DNA from: Vulcanisaeta sp. JCM 16161
Lineage (GTDB): Archaea; Thermoproteota; Thermoprotei; Thermoproteales; Thermocladiaceae
Direction: 5' to 3'
Assembly: GCF_001316285.1 (NCBI RefSeq)
Contig: NZ_BBDO01000015.1
Coordinates: forward strand, 1-10,794
DNA: 10,794 nt
Below, one piece after another: positions 1 to 7,534 of this stretch (its first letter is position 1; the number at the start of each line of letters is the position of its first letter). Below the pieces are notes generated by a model. That model ran no database searches and had not been told where the DNA came from. It was given only the letters and a program-made list of their open reading frames with translations. Both the position numbers and the translations under genes were made by a program.

Positions 1-57
1 GTTAACCCCACTTAAGGTGGATTACTGAATTCACCCCTGGAATTAATAAGCTTCACT

Positions 58-72
58 TTTTAGGTTTATAAG
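58..72 (+). promoter_or_regulatory. TATA-box promoter candidate for the structured RNA
   Basis: A T-rich stretch leads into TTTATAAG at 65-72, a good archaeal TATA-box match. Transcription would be expected about 25 nt downstream, near 91-95, just where the predicted terminal helix of the RNA candidate begins. No protein-coding start follows on this strand, so the box fits an RNA gene better than a protein gene. Assignment is by eye only. Confidence 0.4.
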
Positions 73-90
73 CTGATTAGGGTTAGCTAG

Positions 91-247
91 GTTGGAGCTG
101 AGTTTAAGCTAGCCTGGCGGGTTACCTGCATGCTGACGGCGGGGCTCGGGCAGTGATGCCACGCCCGTGAGGGTGCCTGAAGATGAGGGACCCTTAGGGA
201 CAGGGAGCCGTCGGTTAAGTCACTGCCTCTTTGAAAGCTCAGAGCCC
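91..247 (+). ncRNA. Candidate structured non-coding RNA, class unknown
   Basis: This GC-rich stretch stands out from AT-richer flanks and codes for nothing convincing on the plus strand. Hand folding gives nested helices without conflict: 94-105 with 235-246 (including a tandem A-G/A-G mismatch that could form sheared G-A pairs), 116-120 with 223-227, 133-140 with 207-214 (eight pairs, one G-U), and two adjacent apical hairpins, 147-151 with 163-167 and 168-174 with 190-196. The apical loop near 176-188 holds CTGA followed by GATGA, which resembles an L7Ae-type kink-turn or kink-loop. It lacks the GGAAAGUCC core of RNase P RNA, a recognisable SRP domain, and the box spacing of a C/D guide RNA, so I do not name it. 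The 3' end overlaps the last codons of the opposite-strand NTPase gene. Strand and ends are inferred from the TATA box and folding. Confidence 0.4.
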
Positions 248-763
248 AGCACCCTGCTTAACTGGGCGAATACCTGATCCCTATTAACCTTCGTTAACTC
301 AATAACCTTAAACCCATACCTATTCACGAAGGCTAGTAATCGTTCATTTGACCTATAGGCCATGTAGATCGTGCCGAGGAAATGAACATTATCCACAACC
401 TCCTCAAGACCCTCAGGAAGCCCTCATGCATTAACTCCATCTTACCAATCTCATCAACTACAAGTAATGAACCTGGTCTGGAGGCCTTATAGCCGGTATC
501 CCAACGTCCTCCATAGCCCTTAAATTAACATTGTACTTACCAACCATAGGCCCACCCTTGAATAGGCTCACGTGAGCCAGCCAAGCCTCCCTACCACTAC
601 TAACATCCACGATCTTAAAGCCAACCCTCGAACCACCCTCCCTAACCTCGGTGGTTATGAATCCATAAACGCTGACACCCACTGACCTTGCGTGGTCGAC
701 TACCCGCTTAATAAGTGTCGTCTTACCGACGCCAGGCGGGCCCGTTATTAAGACCCTTAGCAT
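220..763 (-). CDS. THEP1-type nucleoside-triphosphatase (frame broken twice)
   Basis: A P-loop NTPase of the THEP1 family, small soluble enzymes that hydrolyse NTPs; the cellular role is poorly known. The N-terminus reads MLRVLITGPPGVGKTT, with Walker A at about residues 8-16, then a VYGFITTEVREGG element typical of the family. Walker B is in another frame as LLVVDEIGKMEL, at about 440-475. The C-terminal part, ending SELSKRQ, is in a third frame, with its stop at 220-222. Breaks lie near 482-485 (restoring AGGGCC) and 424-427 (restoring GGGG). Repaired length is about 181 residues, normal for the family. The ATG at 763 is preceded by AAGGAGG, a strong Shine-Dalgarno. The gene diverges from the PhoU-type gene, with which it shares an AT-rich promoter region. 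The last codons overlap the RNA candidate in antisense. Family assignment is firm; the frame breaks are probably sequence errors. Confidence 0.85.
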
Positions 764-778
764 GCTCCTCCTTAATTG

Positions 779-797
779 ATGATAAGATTAATTAAGT
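779..797. promoter_or_regulatory. Shared AT-rich promoter box of a divergent gene pair
   Basis: The stretch from about 779 to 797 is almost all A and T with GATTAATTAAG in the middle. On the plus strand its centre lies about 24 nt before the GTG at 815, which would make the PhoU-type mRNA leaderless. On the minus strand it lies 16-34 nt before the THEP1 start, leaving room for the short leader that carries the AAGGAGG ribosome site. This spacing decided my choice of 815 over the earlier in-frame starts at 776 (TTG) and 779 (ATG). Confidence 0.35.
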
Positions 798-814
798 GTT
801 TGCGCTTGAAGCAT

Positions 815-1827
815 GTGGTTGAGGAGGAGGTTAGGAAGGTTGTGGCTTCTGGTAGGTCTTCAATAGCAATTACAATACCTAAGAAGTGGGTCTCTGCATT
901 GGGCATTGAGGCTGGTTCTTACGTCCTGCTCAGGTTTATGGGTGATCACGTGGCCATAATCCCACTTAGTCGATCAGTACGTGGTCCCGGCATTAGTAAT
1001 GTCGTTGATGTCGATAGGGATAACCCGGATTACGTGCTTAGGAGATTGATTACCCAGTATCTTAGGGGCGTTGACGAGGTTAGGGTTAGGTTCAATGGGT
1101 TTACGGGTATTAAGGGCGAGGTTAAGGAGTTGGTTAGGGAGAGGATTTCCGGGGCCGAGGTTATTGAGGAGGGTAATGACTACGTCGTCTTTAAGTTCGT
1201 AACCCCAATACCTGAGGTGCCGATTAAGAGGTTATTGAATAGGATGACTTTAACGGTCCTCGGAATGCTCAGGGACTCATTGGATATGTTACGTGGGTCT
1301 GACGTTAAGCCTGAGGATATAATTGATAGGGATAATGAGGTTGATAGGCTTTACCTACTCATTGAGAGGTTGGTTATGATGGGGATTACGGACCAATCAG
1401 TACTCTCTAAGCTTGGGGCCGGTAGTTCCAGGGAGTTGGTGAATTCCTTAATGGTCTCCAAGTCCATAGAGAGGCTGGTGACCACGCCTGGAGAATTGCC
1501 CAAATAATTGGTGAGGCCAGTCAAATATGCTGCAAGCTCAGTGAGTACTCAATTGTGGATAGTATCATGGAGCTTGGGCTTAATTCCACCGACATACTTA
1601 GGGAGGCGGCCATGGCCTTCATCAATGGCGATACTGAGGATGCCATGGAGGTCCTGGACAGGAGGTTAGTCATGAGGGGTAAGAGCCTTGAGGTTATTAA
1701 GTCTATTTATGGCAGTGGGCTTCATGTTGATGTTGGTGGTAGGTTAATGATGATTGTGGAAAGCATTAGGAGGGTTTCAGAGTATAGCTATGACATTGCC
1801 GAGTTGACGCTCGACACCTATGGGTGA
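815..1827 (+). CDS. AbrB-PhoU fusion, phosphate-uptake-type regulator (one frame break)
   Basis: An archaeal regulator with an AbrB/SpoVT-like DNA-binding domain at the N-terminus (VRKVVASGRSSIAITIPKKW, roughly the first 25 residues from 815) followed by PhoU-like helical repeats. PhoU domains are linked to phosphate transport control; in archaea this fusion is often annotated as a phosphate uptake regulator, though targets are seldom tested. The first PhoU repeat includes LRDSLDMLRG and the acidic EDIIDRDNEVDRLYLLIER; the second includes the DHAWRIAQ motif, which appears only after restoring one G at about 1479 (CTGGGTGACC). From there the frame runs to the TGA at 1825-1827, giving about 338 residues. 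No phosphate transporter lies nearby. The start is uncertain: TTG 776 and ATG 779 are in frame, but GTG 815 fits the promoter spacing and puts the AbrB domain at the N-terminus. Confidence 0.83.
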
Positions 1828-2470
1828 TTTCAACGTCGTCAATACCAATATTTAATAGGTATGCAAGGGACTATGATGGTTGGTACGTGAAGCATGCGGA
1901 TACTGCGGAGTCTGAGGTCAAGGCCGTGTCGATGATCGTGCCCAGGGGCCTCGGTATTGAAATTGGTGTTGGTAGTGGCTTCTTCGCGGGTAGGGTTGGC
2001 ATACCCATTGGCCTAGAGCCTGCCCTGCAATGGCCGAGTTGGCTAGGGATAGGGGTGTTGATGTCGTGGTTGGTGTGGGTGAATCCATGCCGCTTAGGAA
2101 CTCCTCATTTGACTATGCAGTCATAATAGTGACCATATGCTTCCTCGATGATCCAAGGAAGACCTTAACCGAGGTCCACAGGATCCTCAAGCCTGGTGGT
2201 AAGTTAATTACCTGTATTGTGCCGAGGAATAGTGAGCATGGTAGGCATTACATGGAGCTGGGCAGGAGGGGCCATAGGTTTTACTCAGTAGCTCACTTTT
2301 ACACCATTGGTGAGGTGAAGGATGTGCTTGAGTCCCTGGGATTCACGGTTAGTGATAAGGCCGTGGCCGTGCTATCCAGGGGAGTTGGTGATTATTACGA
2401 GGAGCCTCAGGTGGTTGATCTAGGTAGGGCTGAGGGCTTTGGCTTTGCATGCATTGAGGCTATTAGGTGA
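1824..2470 (+). CDS. Class I SAM-dependent methyltransferase (one frame break)
   Basis: A Rossmann-fold methyltransferase of the UbiE/Methyltransf_11 kind. Motif I reads GIEIGVGSG at about residues 44-52. After the break come VGVGESMPL, the acidic motif SFDYAVIIVT, and LKPGGKLITCIVPR, all in the order expected for the fold. The N-terminal RYARDYDGWY is also common in this family. The substrate cannot be told from sequence. The GTG start overlaps the TGA of the upstream regulator (GTGA), implying translational coupling in one operon. The frame breaks near 2026-2029, and restoring one G (CTGGCAATGG) joins the halves into about 216 residues, a normal length. It ends five bases before the stop of the convergent sufD. 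Confidence 0.83.
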
Positions 2471-2475
2471 ATTAC

Positions 2476-3662
2476 CTACTTCATTATTATTAGCTTACCC
2501 ATTACCAATGACCTTATTACCTCAGCATCATACGCAAACTCACTTGGTAATGAGTCAATGAATTGGGAAGCCACCTCATGTATTATTAAGTCCGTAACCT
2601 CATCCTTACTGATACCCCTAAGCCTTAGGTAATTAACCTGGTCCTCATCTGGCGACGCATCCGCGCGCTGTGCCTTGCGCCATTAACATCCCCGGTATCA
2701 ACCATTATTATCGGCACCGAGCTGCATAGGCGCCCTCATTCATCACGAAGACCTTACCCTCAACATTCGTATCACTCCACTTAGCGCCCTCGGTTATCCT
2801 GCCCAGGGCCCTATGTATTATGAAGGACTTATCCCTGGCTATGCGAGGACCTTCGAATAGCTCGTACCATACTCACCGGTATGAACCGCATTTACCTGGT
2901 AATCAATCCTTGATGCGCCATAACCAATTTCAAGACCCAGGTGGTTCAAGCCACTCTTCCTGCCCTGCAGTAGGTAGTCCTCCCTATGATGGTTCATGGA
3001 GCCCCCCATGATTAATGTCCTGGCGGTTATTGTCGATTCATCACCAGCTATGACCTTAATCAATGAGTAGGTGGGTACCTGCTCATGGGTGCTTACGAAT
3101 AATGCATTCAGCCTAGAGCCTCTGCCCAGGTAAATCTCCACGGTGTTGATGGACATCCACCAAGGCCATTCATGAAGATGCTGAGTGATGCCGTGACTCC
3201 GTCATTAATCAATACCGTGTAATGAGTCGGTAGTAATACCGGCCTTGGCATCGACGAAACAACGCCTATTCTAAGTGGTTCACTTAGGTCATCGTTAATT
3301 TCAACGTAGGTCCCGCCAATTAGGTTGGCCACGTGCCGAGCCAAGGCCTTTGATTCCGAAATATCTATTGACTTAAATAGTAATTTACCGAATTCCTCAC
3401 CTAATTCGGTAATACTCATTACATTAACACCATTGGGCACCTTTACGATGCTCATATTACCATTTACAGAGACTATGTTTGATTCATAGGGCATGTTAAT
3501 CATGGAATATTTAGATAATTCTTCGATATTTGGGTCGACGCACCTCTCGAAGGCACTCCAATCAGTGTAGTACTTAACCGAGGGCGAATCCCTAATCTGT
3601 TGATAGGGTATCTTCTGGGCGAGTTCCCTGGCCCTTAGCTTCAATTCGTCAAGCCACTTCAT
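2476..3662 (-). CDS. sufD: SufD-like Fe-S cluster assembly scaffold subunit (four frame breaks)
   Basis: A diverged SufB/SufD-family protein, expected to pair with SufB in the SUF complex that builds iron-sulfur clusters in the cytoplasm. The N-terminus MKWLDELKLRARELAQKIP is SufD-like. The central beta-helix part includes NTVEIYLGRGS and MGGSMNHHREDYLLQGRKS. The C-terminal part carries VPIIMVDTGDVNGARHSA, keeping the Asp-Val and the His that corresponds to the assembly His of E. coli SufD, then DEDQVNYLRLRGIS, the family's usual end motif. Breaks lie near 3150, 2868, 2715 and 2665; each heals with one base in a short G or C run. Repaired length is about 396 residues. AGGTGG lies about 8 nt before the ATG at 3662, fitting an internal operon gene read after sufB2, 35 bp away. 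I am sure of the family; SufD rather than a third SufB rests on the N-terminus and shorter length. Confidence 0.8.
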
Positions 3663-3697
3663 TTATGACCACCTAATTATTAAGGGGTACTTTTAAG

Positions 3698-5129
3698 TCA
3701 TCCTACCTTGGATAACTTACCGAACTCAAGCTCAATAACCCTATTAAGTGTCATTGCGTACTCAGTGGGTAGGCGGACGGTTATGTCCTGTATGAAACCA
3801 AGGACGACCAGGCTCCTGGCGGTTCCCTCATCAAAACCCCTACTGCGTAGGTAGAATAACTTATCCTCACTAATCCTGCCGGTGTATGCTTCGTGGGTCA
3901 CTGTCGCGGTCTCCTCGAAGACTTGGTCATGCGGTATTGTGTAGGCCCTCGACTTATCATCAAGGATTAGGGAGTCGCACGATACCGAGGACCTTGCATA
4001 CTTGGCGCCTTCTCTAACGTAAACAAGCCCTCTATAGACCACGGTACCTCCATTAATACTTACGCTTTTATTAATGATCTTGCTCGAAGTCCTTGGCGCG
4101 TCGTGGTACGCCTTCGCCCCATTCTCCTTCCAGAATGGGCCATTGGCTATGGTCACGCCAATAATGCTTGTTTTCGCACCCTCACCCTTAAGCACGGTGC
4201 TTGGGTATGTATAGCTAACCTTACTACCGAGACTACCCTCAATCCACTCAACGGTTGAGTTCTCCATGCAACCGCCCTCTTATTGTTAAAGTTAATTATG
4301 TTCCTGCTCCAGTTCTGTATCGTGTTAATCCTTAAATGGGCATTCCTCGCCGCATAGCCCTCGACCATCCCATCATGGAAGCTAAATCCCTTATACACAG
4401 GGGCTGCGCAGCCCTCAAGCCACTCAACACTCGCACCCTCATCGGCAATTATCAATGAATGCTCAAACTGACCCTCCCCAGAACTACCTATTAGGAAGAA
4501 GGACTCAATGGGCATGTCAAGCTTCACGCCAGGTGGTACGTAAACAAATGTACCACCACTCCAAAGCGCTATGTGCAATGCCGCGAATTTATGTTCACCC
4601 GGTGGGAATATCCTAGCGAAGTACTGCTTAACAATGTCCGGGTACTTCTTGACGGCCTCGTCCATCGTAGTGACTATCGCGCCCTTCTCCTCAAGGTACT
4701 TCTTAACATGCAAATAAACAACCTCGGAATCAAACTGACCAAGCAACCCGGCTAACACCTTGGCCTCAAGCTCAGGCATTCCTAATGCCTCATAGTACCT
4801 CCTGATCTCCTTGGGCACGTCATCCCATGACCTCGCCCTCTCAACACTGGGCTTCGCATATAGGACCAGGGACTCCAGGTCTATCTCCTCCTTTATTGGT
4901 AACCACTTTGGCTCTGGTAATTTCTCGAACATTTCCAGGGCCCTAAGCCTAAGCCTCCTCATCCAATCAGGCTCACCCTTAATCCTACTCAGTTCCTCAA
5001 CATATCCTTTGTTATTCTGCCCTTAATCACGGCCTCCCAAGGGGCAAACTCCATTTCTGGGCCGAGTAATTCCTCAACGGAGCTTCTCTCAATAACGGTC
5101 TTCAAAGACTCTGCCGAATTATTGCTCAT
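3698..5129 (-). CDS. sufB: SufB, Fe-S cluster scaffold, second copy (two frame breaks)
   Basis: A full-length SufB, about 477 residues after repair. It shows the family landmarks in order: KYPDIVKQYFARIFPP, GGTFVYVPPGVKLDMPIES, GQFEHSLIIADEGASVEW, the EGCAAPVY element with the conserved scaffold Cys, IQNWSRN, VLKGEGAKTS, YRGLVYV, CDSLILDD, THEAYTGRISEDKLFYLRSRG, and LPTEYAMTLNRVIELE near the end. The conserved His-Glu of the THEA segment is present; the Cys found at GxxCGAHT in E. coli is Ser here (DKSRAYT), as is common in archaea. Breaks lie near 5008 (restoring GATTATG) and 4266 (restoring GCCATGG). The ATG at 5129 follows its own TATA-like box. It lies 66 bp after sufB1 and 35 bp before sufD. 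Two stretches of its N-terminal third are identical in DNA to sufB1. Confidence 0.9.
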
Positions 5130-5138
5130 CAGTGTCAC
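5128..5138. promoter_or_regulatory. Possible shared suf operator, copy at sufB2
   Basis: The plus-strand word ATCAGTGTCAC overlaps the sufB2 start codon and predicted transcription start. The same 11 bases recur at 6701-6711 ahead of sufC. Its core GTGTCAC is a palindrome around a central base, the kind of site a dimeric regulator binds. A site over the start point would suit repression. No regulator gene is visible beside it and I found no copy ahead of sufB1. Confidence 0.25.
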
Positions 5139-5154
5139 CGAGCCTCTTTACTGT

Positions 5155-5169
5155 GGTTATTTAAAAACC
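5155..5169 (-). promoter_or_regulatory. TATA-box promoter candidate for sufB2
   Basis: On the minus strand this reads GGTTTTTAAATAACC, a strong TATA-like box. Its centre is about 33 nt from the ATG at 5129, so transcription would start near 5136 with a leader of a few bases. It implies that sufB2-sufD can be transcribed apart from sufB1, although the 66-bp gap also permits read-through. Confidence 0.45.
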
Positions 5170-5195
5170 AGTCCCCGAAAATAACTTATAATGAA

Positions 5196-6614
5196 CTACC
5201 CAACACCGCCCATCCTCGAGAGCTCCAGCTCAATGGCCCTATTGAATATGGATACATACTCAACGGGTAGGTTAACCATAATGTCGTGGAAGTAACCAAG
5301 GACTATTAGGCTGCGGGCCTCCTCCTCACTAAGGCCACGACTACGTAGGTAGAATAACTTATCCTCACCAATCCTACCAGTATAGGCCTCATGCGTTACT
5401 ACGGCTGTTTCCTCAAAGACCTGCTCATGAGGTATGGTATAAGCTAGACCTATCATCAAGGATTAGGGACTCACAACTCACGGATGACTTGGCATACCTG
5501 GCACCCTCCCTAACATAGACAAGGCCCCTATACACCGACGTACCACCGTTTAAGCTAACGCCCTTACTAACAACCTTACTATAAGTATGCGGAGCACTAT
5601 GGAATACCTTAGCCCCCTCCTCCTTCCACGTTGGCCCATTGGCCAGGGCCACGCTCGTCACCGTGGTCCTTGAATTAACCCCCTTAAGCACGCTCATTGG
5701 GTATACGATTGTCACCTTACCACCCAGGGAACCGCTCAGCCAGTCGACGCTCGCATTATCCTCAATAATGGCCCTATTATTACCGAAGTAAATAACATCT
5801 TTACTCCAATTCTTTAGGTCTACGAGCCTAACCCTGGCGCCCCTATGTATGTATGCCTCGGTCATACCATCATGAAGGCTGAGCCCAGTAAACACTGGGG
5901 CTGCGCAGGCGACTATGAACTCAACGCTTGCATTCTCACCAACTACAATGAGTGAATGCTCAAACTGACCAATACCTGCACTACTTATTAGGATGACTAG
6001 TTCGATGGGCATCTTAACATGAACACCAGGTGGTACATACACAAATACGCCACCGCCCCAAAGGCTATGTTCAATGACGCAAACTTATACTCTGGCGGGA
6101 ACACCCTTGCAAAGTATTGCTTAACAATGTCAGGGTATCTCTTGACGGCTTCATCCATGCTCATTGCAATGACCCCCGCCTTCTCGAGCTCCTTCTTAGT
6201 ACTTTCATAAACAACGCCACCATCAACTTGCCCAATAACCCCAGATAAAACCCTGGCCTCGAGCTCAGGTATCTTCAGCGTCTCATAATACTCCCTCAAC
6301 TCCCTAGGTAGTTCATCCCATGACCTCGCCCTCTCAACACTGGGCTTCGCATATAGGACCAGGGACTCCAGGTCGATATTACCTTCAAGAGGGAGCCAGT
6401 TGGGCCAGGGCTGCTTCTCGAACATTTCCAGGGCCCTAAGCCTAAGCCTCCTCATCCAATCAGGCTCACCCCTGACCCTGCTAATCTCCTCGACGACATC
6501 CCTCGTAATCCTACCTCTAATCTCCACCTCCCACTTAATGGGTTTTGCACGGCCAAGTATGCTTGAGTATTCTTCGGTTTTTGCTATCTCGAGTTTCACG
6601 CCGTCCTTGCTCAT
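5196..6614 (-). CDS. sufB: SufB, Fe-S cluster scaffold, first copy (two frame breaks)
   Basis: A second full-length SufB, about 473 residues after repair, first in the minus-strand suf run. The order of landmarks matches the neighbouring copy: RYPDIVKQYFARVFPP, VFVYVPPGVHVKMPIEL, GQFEHSLIVVGENASVEF, CAAPVF, LKNWSKDVIYF, VLKGVNSRT, YRGLVYV, CESLILDD, THEAYTGRIGEDKLFYLRSRG and LPVEYVSIFNRAIELE. The conserved Cys of CAAP is kept, but the usual Glu-Gly before it is Val-Ala. Breaks lie near 6064 (restoring CCC gives ALWGGGVFVY) and 5450 (restoring two G gives RSRAYTIPH, as in the other copy). The N-terminus MSKDGVKLEIAKTEEYSSIL differs from that of sufB2. The start at 6614 has a TATA-like box at the distance expected for a leaderless mRNA. 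A tandem duplicate, not a fragment. Confidence 0.9.
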
Positions 6615-6636
6615 GGCTATTCTTTAGAATAAATGG

Positions 6637-6656
6637 TTATATTCAATATTATTAAG
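6637..6656 (-). promoter_or_regulatory. TATA-box promoter candidate for sufB1
   Basis: The minus strand reads TTAATAAT then GAATATAA across this AT-rich stretch. The GAATATAA part (6637-6644) is about 26 nt from the ATG at 6614, which would make the mRNA leaderless, as is common in crenarchaea for first genes of a transcript. Confidence 0.4.
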
Positions 6657-6694
6657 TTTTCCAATGATAAGCCCACATAGACACTGCCAAAAAG

Positions 6695-6702
6695 TTTTTA
6701 AT
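6695..6702 (+). promoter_or_regulatory. TATA-box promoter candidate for sufC
   Basis: TTTTTAAT preceded by AAAAAG, a purine-rich element in BRE position. Transcription is expected near 6723-6727, a few bases before the ATG at 6731. An earlier ATG at 6721 is followed within four codons by an in-frame stop, so it is not the start. Confidence 0.45.
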
Positions 6703-6711
6703 CAGTGTCAC
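6701..6711. promoter_or_regulatory. Possible shared suf operator, copy at sufC
   Basis: ATCAGTGTCAC, identical to 5128-5138, lies directly after the sufC TATA box and before the predicted start point. Binding here would block transcription. The link to Fe-S control is inference from its position at two suf promoters. Confidence 0.25.
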
Positions 6712-6730
6712 AGAAGCCACATGACCAATA

Positions 6731-7493
6731 ATGACTAGGCTTGAGGTAATTAACCTAAGCGTTGAGGTTGATGGTAAGAGGATTTTAAATAACGTTAACC
6801 TAACCGTTGAGTCAGGCGAGGTTGTGGCTATCATGGGGCCCAACGGTAGTGGCAAGACAACACTATTCCTAACAATTGCCGGTCACCCGAGGTATAACGT
6901 GGTTAATGGAGATATTAGACTTGATGGAGAGTCAATACTTAAGCTATACCCTGAGGAGAGGGTGCAAAAAGGGATATTGCTTGCCCTGCAGAGTCCCACG
7001 CCTGTTCCCGAGGTTAGGCTTTCAACTCTGATAACAGCGATGCTCAATAAGAAGGCTGGCAAGCGAATAACTGACCCACCACCACCCCAGGTCATTGCAG
7101 AGATGACAAAGTTAACAACCGAACTCGGCCTAAAGCTGAGCACCTATCGAGGGGTGTTCACGCCGGCTTCAGTGGCGGTGAGTCCAAGAGGGCTGAGATG
7201 CTTCAACTACTAATGTACAAGCCCAAGGTAGCCATGCTTGACGAGCCTGACTCCGGCCTTGACGTTGATGGCATAGCGGTAATAGGCAAGTCAATAGCAA
7301 GGCTTGCCCAGATGGTACGGCAATACTCGTCACAACACACCATGCTGAGATACTACATTACGTTAGGCCGACAAGGGTTATTGTGATGGCTAAGGGCTCC
7401 GTGGTTCACGTTGGTGGTGAGGAGGTCGTTAAGATGATCGAGTCGATGGGTTACGAGAGGTTCTTTAAGGAGGTTGCAAAACTGAATGTGTAA
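6731..7493 (+). CDS. sufC: SufC, ABC-type ATPase of the SUF complex (two frame breaks)
   Basis: The soluble ABC ATPase that drives the SufBC/SufBCD iron-sulfur assembly complex. Walker A GPNGSGKTT is at about residues 36-44, followed by the AGHPRYNVVNGDIRLDGE region typical of SufC and a Q-loop in LLALQSPTPVPEV. The signature GFSGGESKRAEML, Walker B with D-loop VAMLDEPDSGLDVD, and the H-loop LVTTHHAEIL follow in other frames. The C-terminus VVHVGGEEVVKMIE is also SufC-like. Breaks lie near 7142 (restoring CCC gives LSRGVHAGFSGGE) and 7312 (restoring GGG gives MGTAILVTTHH). Repaired length is about 254 residues, the family's usual size. It diverges from sufB1 over a 116-bp promoter region, so the ATPase and scaffold genes are on separate transcripts. 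The ATG at 6731 fits the TATA box. Confidence 0.92.
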
Positions 7494-7501
7494 GCACAAT
7501 G

Positions 7502-7513
7502 AATAATTTTAAT
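7502..7513 (+). promoter_or_regulatory. TATA-box promoter candidate for dihydroorotase
   Basis: AATAATTTTAAT lies with its centre about 26 nt before the ATG at 7535, which fits a leaderless transcript. The gap after sufC is only 41 bp, so the box overlaps the end region of that gene's transcript; read-through from sufC remains possible. Confidence 0.4.
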
Positions 7514-7534
7514 TCAGGCTGGTAATTACCCTTA

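Noticed and set aside
1..57. Near-palindrome CCACTTAAGGTGG at about 8-20
   Set aside because: It is not a perfect inverted repeat and has no clear link to a promoter or gene end.
151..187. C/D box guide RNA (GTGATG, CTGA, GATGA)
   Set aside because: The boxes are imperfect, the first spacer is about 17 nt instead of 10-12, and no final CTGA follows at the right distance.
91..247. RNase P RNA or SRP RNA
   Set aside because: ACAGGGAGCCGTCGG loosely recalls the RNase P ACAGAA...GGCUUA region, and the P1-like outer helix is suggestive, but the GGAAAGUCC element is missing. SRP RNA would be about twice as long. Not enough to name it.
2820..3011. Plus-strand ORF opposite sufD
   Set aside because: It lies over SufD coding sequence read on the minus strand, and its composition (many Pro, Ser, His) is that of a shadow frame.
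4573..5026. Plus-strand ORFs opposite sufB2, and similar ones opposite sufB1
   Set aside because: They mirror each other because the two sufB genes are homologous on the minus strand; they have no motifs or starts of their own.
6731..7493. Programmed ribosomal frameshifting in sufC and the other broken genes
   Set aside because: There is no shared slippery site, the breaks fall in unrelated places in nine genes, and all need the same type of one-base repair. Sequence error is simpler.
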